Shown piece after piece: positions 9,790 through 19,055 of a stretch of 64,000 nucleotides of DNA. The translations under genes and the position numbers were made by a program. How positions within the stretch are numbered: position 1 is the first letter of the stretch; each line of letters opens with the position of its first letter. The notes under the pieces were generated by a model. It was given only the letters and a program-made list of their open reading frames with translations. It searched no databases and was not told the origin of the DNA. This DNA is from Gemmata sp. (GTDB taxonomy: Bacteria; Planctomycetota; Planctomycetia; Gemmatales; Gemmataceae): positions 1 to 64,000 of the forward strand of contig JANWYJ010000064.1 of the NCBI GenBank assembly GCA_025055115.1, given 5' to 3'.

Positions 9790-10428
9790 ATGATCGTGGT
9801 GAAAGTGGGTGGCAGTTTGTTCGACCATCCGGGATTGGGCCGGGGGCTACGGGCGTTCCTGCACTCCCGGATATCGCCCAAGGGGGGTCCGTGTGTCGTT
9901 ACTCCGCCCCAGGCGGGGGTGCCAGGGGCGGCGGCGGGGGGCATGCACCTTTCTCCCGAGGTACTGTTGGTGCCTGGAGGGGGGGCAGTGGCCGACGTGG
10001 TGCGGCTATTCGATCGCATCCACCAGCTCGGAGAAGAAACCGCTCATTGGCTGGCCTTGCGATCATTGAGCGTCACGGCGGAATTCCTCCGGCAACTTCT
10101 GGCCCGAGAACACACCCAGACTGAGGAAGAATCCCGGCTGATTCACGTCGTAGATGTCTTGGCGTTTGCCAGCGCGGATGAGACCCGGCCAGGTCGCTTG
10201 CCCCATTGCTGGCAAGTGACCACCGATTCGCTTGCCGCGCGGATAGCGTGGGTTTATGGGGCGCAGAAGTTGTTGTTGCTCAAATCCATCGACATCCCAC
10301 CGGCGACCCCGTGGCTGCAAGCCGCCCGCCAGGGTTGGGTCGACGCATACTTCCCCCAGATCGCGGCCCAACTGCCGTGCCCCATCGAGACCATCAATTT
10401 CCGATCGTGGTTAGAGCATTCGGCCTGA
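9790..10428 (+). CDS. Amino acid kinase family protein (MfnE-like)
   Basis: MIVVKVGGSLFDHPGLGRGL, LLVPGGGAVADVVR, WQVTTDSLAARIAWVYGAQKLLLLKS; adjacent to the MfnF-like gene. Confidence 0.7.
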   Translation: MIVVKVGGSLFDHPGLGRGLRAFLHSRISPKGGPCVVTPPQAGVPGAAAGGMHLSPEVLLVPGGGAVADVVRLFDRIHQLGEETAHWLALRSLSVTAEFLRQLLAREHTQTEEESRLIHVVDVLAFASADETRPGRLPHCWQVTTDSLAARIAWVYGAQKLLLLKSIDIPPATPWLQAARQGWVDAYFPQIAAQLPCPIETINFRSWLEHSA

Positions 10429-10505
10429 TGACCCGGCATGTTCTATGCTTGGCATGAACCTTGCGGTTGGCCCAAGAAACTCCATCGAGGGGAGACGACG
10501 CACGC

Positions 10506-12164
10506 ATGCGTTTCATCATCGCGAACGAATTCTACCAGCAGATGCAGCAGATGACCGATCACACCCCGGATTGCTACGTCCGCCCCGGGGAGTATCTGCA
10601 TCATATGTACATCGACGGTGTGAAGTATGTCGTCGCCCCGGCAGTCTTGGACTGTTTGGCCGAAGCGGAAGCCAAAGGCGACATCGAAGCCATCAACCAT
10701 CTGCAACTGCACAAACTGCACTACGAGATGCTATTGGCCGATGCCCAGCGCGCCGGCACGCTCACCGACGAAGTGACTCTTCTGGGCGATGCTCCCCCCA
10801 CCGATGAAGAGGCCCTGCCAACAACCGGCAATTCCTATGTGCCACGCATGCCGACGTGCTGGGAGGATTTGGGGCTGGATTTGCCCTTGCTTTTTGATCT
10901 GGCATTGCGCACAATATATACACGTGGACACATCACGGGAGCCGAACTGGCCGAGTCGATGGCGGTTCCGTTTGCCGTGATCAATCCCGTCTTTCAGGCG
11001 ATGCGCAAGCAATCGCTGGTGGATATTGTGGCCCAGAAGGGCAATAGTGGTGATGCAAGCTTTGTCTATGCGATCAAACCCCCCAAAGGTGAGGATGCAC
11101 TCCGCGATGCGTTAGAAAAAACAAGCTACATCGGTCCGGTGCCGGTGCCGTTTGCCGATTATGTGGAAGCGGTGATGGCCCAAACTGTGCGCCGGTTGGT
11201 CGTGACGCGACGCAGTATTCGCCGCGCTTTTGAAGACCTCATTATCACCGATGAAGTCTTCAACGAAATTGGCCCGGCGATCAACTCGGCCCAATCGATC
11301 TTCTTCTTCGGCTACCCTGGCAATGGCAAAACCAGCATCGCCGAACGTATCACCCGCTTGATGGGCGATGCCATCTACGTGCCCCATGCGATCGAGGCCA
11401 ACGGCCAGATCATCAAGGTTTACGATCCGATTCAGCATACGCCGCTGCCCAACGACGATTTCGCGGTGCAGCCATCGATCACCGACACGTTGCTCAAACG
11501 TGGTCCGCAATATGATACCCGCTTTGTCCGGGTCAAACGGCCGACGATTGTCGTCGGTGGAGAATTGACGCTGCCGATGCTGGACCTCAAGTATAACGCG
11601 GTCGGCAAGTATTACGAAGCGCCTCTGCAGATGAAAGCCAACGGTGGCATCTTCATGATCGACGACTTTGGCCGTCAGCAAGTGCGGCCGATGGACTTGC
11701 TCAACCGCTGGATTGTACCCTTGGAGAAGAAGTATGACTATTTGAACACGATCACTGGAACGAAAATTGAAGTGCCCTTCGATCAGTTGCTGATTTTCAG
11801 CACCAACCTTGACCCCAGCCAACTGGCCGACGAAGCCTTCCTCCGTCGCATCAAGTTTAAAATTGAGATTCGCGACCCCGACGAAGCTCAATACCGGCGG
11901 ATTTGGGAGTTGGTGTGCCACAGCCGGCGTGTGGAGTACGACGCCCGCGGCATCGACTATCTGATTCAGAAGTGGTACAAGCCCTACCATCGGCCGTTCC
12001 GCATGTGCCAGCCACGCGATATTCTCGACCAGATGATGAGCATTGCCAAGTACAATATGGAACGAGTGAACTTTAGCCCCGATTTGATCGACGCCGCCTG
12101 TTCGACCTACTTCATCAACACCAGTAGCAACAAGGATTTTGGCGCGAAGGTGCAATTGCACTAA
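10506..12164 (+). CDS. AAA-family ATPase
   Basis: Walker A GYPGNGKTS, Walker B-like GGIFMIDDFGRQ, FSTNLDPSQLADEAFLRRI; start MRFIIANEFY. Confidence 0.8.
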   Translation: MRFIIANEFYQQMQQMTDHTPDCYVRPGEYLHHMYIDGVKYVVAPAVLDCLAEAEAKGDIEAINHLQLHKLHYEMLLADAQRAGTLTDEVTLLGDAPPTDEEALPTTGNSYVPRMPTCWEDLGLDLPLLFDLALRTIYTRGHITGAELAESMAVPFAVINPVFQAMRKQSLVDIVAQKGNSGDASFVYAIKPPKGEDALRDALEKTSYIGPVPVPFADYVEAVMAQTVRRLVVTRRSIRRAFEDLIITDEVFNEIGPAINSAQSIFFFGYPGNGKTSIAERITRLMGDAIYVPHAIEANGQIIKVYDPIQHTPLPNDDFAVQPSITDTLLKRGPQYDTRFVRVKRPTIVVGGELTLPMLDLKYNAVGKYYEAPLQMKANGGIFMIDDFGRQQVRPMDLLNRWIVPLEKKYDYLNTITGTKIEVPFDQLLIFSTNLDPSQLADEAFLRRIKFKIEIRDPDEAQYRRIWELVCHSRRVEYDARGIDYLIQKWYKPYHRPFRMCQPRDILDQMMSIAKYNMERVNFSPDLIDAACSTYFINTSSNKDFGAKVQLH

Positions 12165-12213
12165 CGGTGTGTATTTCGGATGGCTGGCGTTCCGGCGCTA
12201 ATGGCGTTCGCTG

Positions 12214-13545
12214 ATGGCGTTGAACCGTTGTGGGTTGCCGATGGCTGGTTCGCAACATCGTCGTAGTTCGCTACCGGCAACAGCCGATGGTCGGCCGCGC
12301 CTCGCGATGGGGTGTGGGGAGCCTGAGGAGGAAGGAGGCGGCGCGTTGCCAACATCTACTTCATCGCAACCCACCTTTTCATCGCAGCCCACCTTGGCAG
12401 CCCGCGTGAAAGCACAAGCGCTGGAATTGGGTTTTGCCCTTGTCGGGATTGCTCCGGCGACGGAAGCGGATGGATTCGCTCATTTTCGCGCCTGGCTGGA
12501 ACGCGGTTATGCCGGCGAGATGGCTTACTTGCACAAGCGCGCCGAAGCACGTCGCCATCCGGAGAGCATTTTGGCGGGTGTGCGCAGTGTTATCATGGTA
12601 GCGATGGAATATGGTGGTTCGGTTCAGACGCACAAGCCGGCCACGGCGGCTTCGGGTTCCGTAACCACATCCGCCAGAAATGCTGCGGCCCCCTTCCACG
12701 CCCGGGTGGCGAAGTATGCTCAAGGGCCGGACTACCACCCCGTGATGTGGGGCCGTCTCAATCGGCTGGCTGCTTGGCTGGAAGCTGAAGTGCCCGGCTG
12801 CCGGACCGCTGCTGTCACCGATACCGCGCCGCTACTCGAACGCGACTTCGCCCGTCGCGCCGGGCTAGGCTGGATTGGCAAAAATACCATGCTCATCCAT
12901 CCCCGCCGCGGCAGTTTCTTCTTCTTGGGCGCATTGCTGACCGATTGTCTGTTACCGCCTGACGAACCCTTTCCCGCCGTCCACTGCGGAACGTGCACGG
13001 CTTGCTTGAAGGCCTGCCCGACTCAGGCGTTCCCCGAACCGTTTGTCCTCGATGCCACCCGATGCATCAGCTATCTGACCATCGAATTGCGTTCGGCAAT
13101 TCCTCCCGAACAACGCGACGCAATCGGGGATTGGCTCTTCGGTTGCGATATTTGCCAAGACGTTTGCCCGTGGAACCGTCGCCGCGTGTCACGCGCACAA
13201 CGGCCCGGACAGACTCACCCCCAACCCGACCAGCACGAGGTTGCTTTCCCCCCGGATCCTCAGCTGGAATGGCTCGATCCTATCGAGCTGCTCCAAAGTG
13301 ATGCCGACAACTTTCGCCAACGTTTCAAGAAAACTTCATTGTGGCGCAGCCGTCGTCGTGGACTTCTGCGCAACGCCGCTATTGTGTTGGGAAATATTGG
13401 CGACGCGCGGGCACTGCCGGCATTGGAAAAGGCTTGCTGCGATGCGGATGAAGTCATCCGCGACGCGGCCGCGTGGGCTATCGAACGCATCCGTCAGCGG
13501 ATGGCCAAGGGAGAGTCGAGGGCACCAGCGCCGCCAGGGGCATAG
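12214..13545 (+). CDS. queG: Epoxyqueuosine reductase (start uncertain, possibly ~12.39 kb)
   Basis: GLGWIGKNTMLIHPRRGSFFFLG, CGTCTACLKACPTQAF, CDICQDVCPWNRR (two 4Fe-4S motifs), C-terminal HEAT-like segment. Confidence 0.9.
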   Translation: MALNRCGLPMAGSQHRRSSLPATADGRPRLAMGCGEPEEEGGGALPTSTSSQPTFSSQPTLAARVKAQALELGFALVGIAPATEADGFAHFRAWLERGYAGEMAYLHKRAEARRHPESILAGVRSVIMVAMEYGGSVQTHKPATAASGSVTTSARNAAAPFHARVAKYAQGPDYHPVMWGRLNRLAAWLEAEVPGCRTAAVTDTAPLLERDFARRAGLGWIGKNTMLIHPRRGSFFFLGALLTDCLLPPDEPFPAVHCGTCTACLKACPTQAFPEPFVLDATRCISYLTIELRSAIPPEQRDAIGDWLFGCDICQDVCPWNRRRVSRAQRPGQTHPQPDQHEVAFPPDPQLEWLDPIELLQSDADNFRQRFKKTSLWRSRRRGLLRNAAIVLGNIGDARALPALEKACCDADEVIRDAAAWAIERIRQRMAKGESRAPAPPGA

Positions 13546-13626
13546 AGTGCAGGGAAACGATCGCCGCCATCGGCCTGAGCTTGGGCACTGCGGCACGAAC
13601 TCTTGCTGGCCCTGTGGGGCCAGGGG

Positions 13627-13660
13627 AACTGAGACGCAACACCAACTGAGACGCAACACC
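13627..13660. repeat. 17-bp perfect tandem repeat aactgagacgcaacacc
   Basis: 13627-13643/13644-13660. Confidence 0.95.
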
Positions 13661-14094
13661 GGTGGTGGGCCTCGCGATGGCCGGATCGGTTGATGTTGGC
13701 AGCGCCAAAAGTGGTCAACGTCCCGGCGCAGGGGACCATCATTCGCTGACGATAGCAACGATCCTCATGGTTGAGCTGATTGGTACGATTGTGCGGTTCA
13801 CGGTGGTGGGCCACGGCTTGGGGTGTGGGTCAACGTGGGCAGGGGAACTTCTCGGCACTACGACCGTCGCTAGCCTGAGGGGTGGGCCGTTTGGGATACT
13901 AGGAAATGATTGTCACTGGTCGTAACCGAATCGCTAGCTGTGGGTTGCGCCGGTTGTAAATGCTGATGGCCACTTGGGTTTCAGTAGATTCTCATAATTT
14001 CATCCCTACAATCAGGTACGTCTGAAACACATCCGGCCTCCCAACGGTAACGCCTGGAGAAACTCGCCGACCACCCGGAGGCAGTGGGGTAGCC

Positions 14095-15867
14095 ATGCAA
14101 TTATTGCAAACACTGACCGAACGAGGCTTACTGTCTGAAAGCGACCGGACACGTGCCGCCGAGGCGATCAAGGCGGCCCCGGAGTATCCACCCCATCAGG
14201 TGTTGGTCGATAAAGGGTTTGTGAAGGAAGAAGTCCTTCTGCCGGTTTTGGCACAAGAATTCGGTCTGGAGCAGATCGACCTGACCAAGACCACGATTGA
14301 GAAGGACGTCCAGGCGATCATCCCGCAGAAGCTGGTTCACCGGAAAAATCTTCTGCCTATTGCGCGGCACAATGGGACTTTGGTGGTGGCCATTGGCAAC
14401 CCGTTCGATGCCTACGCGATTGATGAGGTCCAGACGATTACGGGGTTGCACGTCATCCCGGTTTTGGCGCCGCCGCGTGAGATCACCCGGCTCATCAAGC
14501 AGTACTACGGCGTTGGCGGCGACACCGTCGCGGCGCTGGCGCAGGAGCGGAAAGTCGAAGAGGAGGATATTGAGTTTCTCGAAGCGCTGGAGGCCGACGA
14601 CAGCGAAATGGCCAAAGCGGCGCAGGAAGCGTCGGTCGTGCGCTTGGTGAATCAGATTCTCGTGGAAGCCGCCAATGAACGGGCCTCCGACATTCATATT
14701 GAGTGCGAGGAAACGGGCCTGCGGATTCGCTACCGCATCGACGGCCTGCTGCAAGAACAAAAACTGCCGCCGGAAATCAACCGGTTTCAGGCGGCGATCA
14801 TCAGCCGTCTGAAAATTATGGCCCGGCTGAATATTGCCGAGAAACGCCTGCCCCAAGATGGCCGCATCAAAATGAAGGTGCAGGGGCGGGAAATCGATGT
14901 CCGTGTTTCGATCATTCCGATGATCCACGGGGAAGGGGTGGTGATGCGGTTGCTCGACAAAGGCCGCATGACCTTTGACCTGAAGATGTGCGGCATGCTT
15001 CCGGACATCTACAGCACCTTCAAGCAGTTGATCGACCGCCCCCACGGGATTGTCTTGGTCACTGGGCCGACCGGTTCGGGAAAATCCACCACGCTGTATT
15101 CGGCCCTCAATGAGATCAAAGACGAAACCACAAAGATTATTACGGTCGAAGACCCGGTGGAGTACAACCAACCGGGCATCTGCCAGATTCAAACCCATGC
15201 CAAAATTGGTCTGACCTTCGCCAACGCCTTGCGGTCGATTCTCCGGCACGACCCCGATGTGATTCTCGTTGGCGAAATCCGCGACCTGGAAACGGCGGAG
15301 ATGGCCATTCATGCCTCCCTGACCGGACACATGGTCTTCAGCACGCTGCACACCAACGATGCCCCCAGTGCCTTCACGCGCATGATTGATATGGGCGTCG
15401 AACCATTTCTGGTCTCCAGTACGGTCGAAGGGGTGATGGCCCAGCGGTTGGTCCGCACCATCTGTCCGGATTGTAAGACGACCTACGTGCCGTCCCTGGA
15501 CGAGATGCCCTTGGACTTCCCCCTGCGCAAAGGCCACCCCAAAGCGGCACCCGATGTGGCCATCCAGCGCAGTATTCTGGAAATGATGAACAGCGGACCA
15601 GTCGCTGAAGGGAAGCTGTGGAAAGGGACGGGCTGTCGGTCGTGCCGACAAACTGGCTTCCGCGGCCGCACTGGGATACATGAATTGCTCGTCACCAATG
15701 ATGTGATCAAGGATTTGGTCGTTCAACGGGTCAACGCGGGAGTCATCCGGCTCGAAGCCCTCAAAGCGGGGATGATCACCTTACGCCAAGACGGCTGGCG
15801 GAAGGTCCTCAATGGCACGACCACGATTGAAGAAGTCGCCCGAACTACCGCTGGCGACATCAGTTAG
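14095..15867 (+). CDS. gspE: Type II secretion/type IV pilus assembly ATPase
   Basis: GPTGSGKSTTLYSALNEI, EDPVEYNQPGICQIQ, LVGEIRDLETAEMAIHASLTGH, zinc-binding cysteines. Confidence 0.95.
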   Translation: MQLLQTLTERGLLSESDRTRAAEAIKAAPEYPPHQVLVDKGFVKEEVLLPVLAQEFGLEQIDLTKTTIEKDVQAIIPQKLVHRKNLLPIARHNGTLVVAIGNPFDAYAIDEVQTITGLHVIPVLAPPREITRLIKQYYGVGGDTVAALAQERKVEEEDIEFLEALEADDSEMAKAAQEASVVRLVNQILVEAANERASDIHIECEETGLRIRYRIDGLLQEQKLPPEINRFQAAIISRLKIMARLNIAEKRLPQDGRIKMKVQGREIDVRVSIIPMIHGEGVVMRLLDKGRMTFDLKMCGMLPDIYSTFKQLIDRPHGIVLVTGPTGSGKSTTLYSALNEIKDETTKIITVEDPVEYNQPGICQIQTHAKIGLTFANALRSILRHDPDVILVGEIRDLETAEMAIHASLTGHMVFSTLHTNDAPSAFTRMIDMGVEPFLVSSTVEGVMAQRLVRTICPDCKTTYVPSLDEMPLDFPLRKGHPKAAPDVAIQRSILEMMNSGPVAEGKLWKGTGCRSCRQTGFRGRTGIHELLVTNDVIKDLVVQRVNAGVIRLEALKAGMITLRQDGWRKVLNGTTTIEEVARTTAGDIS

Positions 15868-16040
15868 GTAAAATCCCCTACTGTGGCCGACCGAGCGTCG
15901 CCACACCCCAGTGCCTGACGTTCCGCCGATTCGCACCCCCAGCCACCACGGCGATGGGGCATGGGCCAAGAAAAAAAACATGCTGGGATCAACTTGGAGT
16001 CGATTGTCCCCGGTACTGTCCGTTTTAAGCACCAGAAGCC

Positions 16041-17258
16041 ATGCCGGACTTTACTTATGAAGCCTTGGGACGTACCGGGACGAAATCCACCGGTACGGTG
16101 ACCGCCAACAGCGAACGGGAAGCCGCCCAGATTCTCGATGGTCGGGGGCTGTTCCCCATCAAAATTGCCCTGGCGAAAACGCAAGCCTCAAGCGCCGGCA
16201 GCTTTTTCGGAGGTCGCGTCAGTGGGCGGCAGATCGCCGTGTTCTACACCCAATTGGCCGATTTGCTCCAATCGGGTGTGCCACTGCTGCGTTCCTTGGA
16301 AATTCTGGAACGGCAAAGTACCAACCGCACACTGCAAGCGGTGGTTCGCGATGTCCGTGCACGCGTGGCCGATGGGACTGGCCTGGCGCAAGCGATGGCC
16401 CAGCATCCCAAGGTGTTCAGCGAATTGGCCGTGGGGATGGTCCGGGCCGGCCAAGAAGGCGGCTTTCTCGAAGATGTGCTAAAACGGATCGCTGCTTTCG
16501 TCGAGCATCAAGAAGACTTGAAATCCAAAGTGGTAGGGTCGTTGGCCTACCCGGTGTTCCTGGCGTTTGCCGGCTTCGCGGTTGTGACCGTGCTGATGGT
16601 CTTCTTCGTTCCGAAGTTCAAATCGATCTTCGAGAAACTCGAAGAAAAGAACCAGATGCCAACGATCACTGCCGGGTTACTGTGGGTGAGCAACTTTTTA
16701 TCCTCGTGGACCGGCATAGCCACCGCCGCGGGCCTGGTTGTGGCGGTGATCCTGTTCATCCTGTGGACCCGCGGCTCCGGGCGCCTGTGGGCCGACCGGA
16801 TGCGCCTGCGCTTGCCCCTGTTTGGCCCGATTTTCCTCGGCTTGGCCCTGTCACGCTTCTGCCGCATTCTGGGAACCATGCTTCACAACGGCATTCCCAT
16901 TCTGAAAGCCCTCACTATCGCCAAAGACTCCACCGGCAACAAAGTACTGGGGGCGGCGATCGAACAAAGTGCCGAAAACGTGACCGCAGGACAAAAGCTG
17001 GCCGACCCACTCCGCAAAAGCGGCTACTTTCCCCCCGATATTGTCGAGATGATCACGATTGCCGAAGAAGCCAACACCCTGGAAAAAGTGCTCGTCGATA
17101 TCGCCGATAGCCTCGATAAACGCACCGCCCGCAATCTGGAATTGATGGTGAAACTGCTGGAACCGATTATGCTACTGGTGATGGCCGTCGTGGTTGGGAC
17201 GATTGCCGTCGGTCTGCTGATGCCGGTCTTCAAGATGAGTAGCACCCTGAGCACCTAG
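16041..17258 (+). CDS. gspF: Type II secretion inner-membrane platform protein
   Basis: MPDFTYEALGRTGTKSTGTV, QLADLLQSGVPLLRSLEILE, repeated GspF domains. Confidence 0.95.
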   Translation: MPDFTYEALGRTGTKSTGTVTANSEREAAQILDGRGLFPIKIALAKTQASSAGSFFGGRVSGRQIAVFYTQLADLLQSGVPLLRSLEILERQSTNRTLQAVVRDVRARVADGTGLAQAMAQHPKVFSELAVGMVRAGQEGGFLEDVLKRIAAFVEHQEDLKSKVVGSLAYPVFLAFAGFAVVTVLMVFFVPKFKSIFEKLEEKNQMPTITAGLLWVSNFLSSWTGIATAAGLVVAVILFILWTRGSGRLWADRMRLRLPLFGPIFLGLALSRFCRILGTMLHNGIPILKALTIAKDSTGNKVLGAAIEQSAENVTAGQKLADPLRKSGYFPPDIVEMITIAEEANTLEKVLVDIADSLDKRTARNLELMVKLLEPIMLLVMAVVVGTIAVGLLMPVFKMSSTLST

Positions 17259-17327
17259 CGAGGGCCTAAGTAGCACTCTCAGCACCCAGCGAGGGCCTAA
17301 GTAGCACCCTGAGCACCCAGCGAGGGC
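17239..17327 (+). repeat. 31-bp repeat, ~3 copies, copying the 3' end of gspF
   Basis: gtagcaccctgagcac(c/t)agcgagggcctaa-type units starting 17239, 17270, 17301. Confidence 0.95.
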
Positions 17328-17437
17328 TTCAGAACCACCACAACCGGGGGGGGCAACGCCGTGATCGCGGGGGGCCTCCGCAATAGGCCAGACACTCACG
17401 CAGCGCTGTCTGGGAACGTAGCGCAGTCGAAACTCTC

Positions 17438-17464
17438 ATAACCAGTTAAGCCGCTACTGGTTAT
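17438..17464. promoter_or_regulatory. 9-bp inverted repeat ATAACCAGT-n9-ACTGGTTAT upstream of gspG
   Basis: Perfect arms in the gspF-gspG spacer; terminator, attenuator or operator unresolved. Confidence 0.4.
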
Positions 17465-17531
17465 ACTAGAGAATAACGACTATCGGCACCCTGTTGGAAC
17501 CCGCGCTAGATCGTGGGAGGAGACTGACCCT

Positions 17532-17981
17532 ATGTTACTGACCACCTCTCGTCGTTCTTCCACACGACGCTCAGCCTTCACCCTGCTGGAAGTGCTGGTT
17601 GTCGTGGCCATTTTGGTGATTCTCGCCACGGTCGCCACGGTCGCGACCACCCGCTACATTGAAGACGCCAAGAAAACCAAAGCGCAGCTGGGCTGCAAAG
17701 CCATTGCCGAAGCGATTCAAAACTACACCAACAACCCGGCCAACACACTCAATCAACCGCCGGAAACGCTGCAAGACCTGCTCACCCCAGCCTTTGGCGG
17801 CACCGCCTTCCTTCGCAACGGTCAAGAAGACCTCATCGACCCCTGGGGCAAACAATACCGCATGGAACCGATGATCCAAGGCGATGGCAGCACAATTATT
17901 GTTGTGTACACGTACTCCAACGATAACCCGCCAGTGCCGATCAGCCAATTCGGTATTGGCCCCAACTCGAAGGTGAACTGA
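17532..17981 (+). CDS. gspG: Major pseudopilin
   Basis: Prepilin motif RSAFTLLEVLVVVAILVILATVATVA, then DPWGKQYRM. Confidence 0.9.
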   Translation: MLLTTSRRSSTRRSAFTLLEVLVVVAILVILATVATVATTRYIEDAKKTKAQLGCKAIAEAIQNYTNNPANTLNQPPETLQDLLTPAFGGTAFLRNGQEDLIDPWGKQYRMEPMIQGDGSTIIVVYTYSNDNPPVPISQFGIGPNSKVN

Positions 17982-18004
17982 TCCTGTGGCGTGGTGGGCT
18001 TCCC

Positions 18005-18029
18005 ACGGGCACCGCGTGGCCGTGCCCGT
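18005..18029. other. Hairpin ACGGGCAC-n9-GTGCCCGT between gspG and gspH
   Basis: 8-bp perfect inverted repeat 23 bp before the gspH ATG. Confidence 0.35.
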
Positions 18030-18051
18030 TCCTCGCGGTCGAGAATCGACT

Positions 18052-18615
18052 ATGCATACTCCCTGGTCTCGACGCGGCTACACGCTCTTTGAGCTGATTG
18101 TTATTATCGCGCTACTCATTATTCTTGCCGTTGTCCTCATCCCCAGTCTGGCCACGTTTCGTGGGGATAGCCGGCCCCGTGGAGCGCTGGATAGCATCCG
18201 TGCCGAATTGGCCATCGCTCGTGCCCGGGCCAAAGACGAAGGTCGCCCCTATCGCGTCGCCATCAGCGAAGACGGCCGCCGTATTCGCCGTGCCCCTGAT
18301 ACGGCCGATTTTGCCCAGGTGGCCGCCCTCGATCAAGCTTCGGGATTGGCCCCGGCCGTTGAGTATCCGTTTGAAGCGGTCATCGTCAGCGTGGTGGCCG
18401 AACAAGATGGCGAACCGGCGCTGGTCGATGCGGGCTGGGTCACCATCGCCACCGTCTTGCCCGATGGCGGTTGTCGCGAACTGACGACCCTGCTGGCTCT
18501 CCGGGACATCGACAGCGACCTGACCCTCTACGCCCGCATCCGCGGAATCACCGCCTCGGTGCGCGTCGTTCCCAACCCGACGACCAATACCACTCTCGGC
18601 GGAGGTGTCCGATGA
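18052..18615 (+). CDS. gspH: Minor pseudopilin H
   Basis: RRGYTLFELIVIIALLIILAVVLIP prepilin motif; start at MHTPWSRRG. Confidence 0.75.
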   Translation: MHTPWSRRGYTLFELIVIIALLIILAVVLIPSLATFRGDSRPRGALDSIRAELAIARARAKDEGRPYRVAISEDGRRIRRAPDTADFAQVAALDQASGLAPAVEYPFEAVIVSVVAEQDGEPALVDAGWVTIATVLPDGGCRELTTLLALRDIDSDLTLYARIRGITASVRVVPNPTTNTTLGGGVR

Positions 18616-19055
18616 GGCGCCGCCGCACTCACTCATCCCGCCGGGGTTTGTCGCTTCTGGAAATTCTCTTGTCGATGGCCATTCTCGTGCTGGCCATGGC
18701 CGCGATTTGGCGGCTGGTCGACATGGGCACCGACAGTGCCACCGAGGCTCGGGCGTACATTCGCGGCACCCGCTTGGCCGAATCGAAGATGGCGGAGGTT
18801 GAAGCGGGTGTCATCGGCATTGAAGGGGCCGAAGGGCAATTTTCCGATGACGACGCCGCATGGTCCTTCACGGTCACATCGCAACCGGCCGGCCCCCCCA
18901 ACCTTTACCAGGTCACGGTACGCGTCTCCCGCGACTTGCAGGGGCGGAGCATCGAAGTATCGCTGTCGCAGATGATTTTCGATCCGGCCTTAATCGGCTC
19001 AACGGCCCAAGCGGAACGTCCCGCCACGGATACGGGTGGAGGAACATCCCCATGA
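18612..19055 (+). CDS. gspI: Minor pseudopilin I
   Basis: SRRGLSLLEILLSMAILVLAMAAIWRLV; ATGA overlap with gspH. Confidence 0.75.
   Translation: MRRRRTHSSRRGLSLLEILLSMAILVLAMAAIWRLVDMGTDSATEARAYIRGTRLAESKMAEVEAGVIGIEGAEGQFSDDDAAWSFTVTSQPAGPPNLYQVTVRVSRDLQGRSIEVSLSQMIFDPALIGSTAQAERPATDTGGGTSP

Noticed and set aside
13546-14094. Possible short gene(s) between queG and gspE
   Set aside because: Only a small ORF (13662-13925) with no domain signal; region includes short repeats, so treated as intergenic
14128-15726. 532-aa minus-strand ORF antisense to gspE (also 24433-25335, 30598-31680, 59769-60815, 523-1320)
   Set aside because: Long antisense ORFs are expected in high-GC DNA; translations show no family motifs while the opposite strand encodes clear conserved proteins
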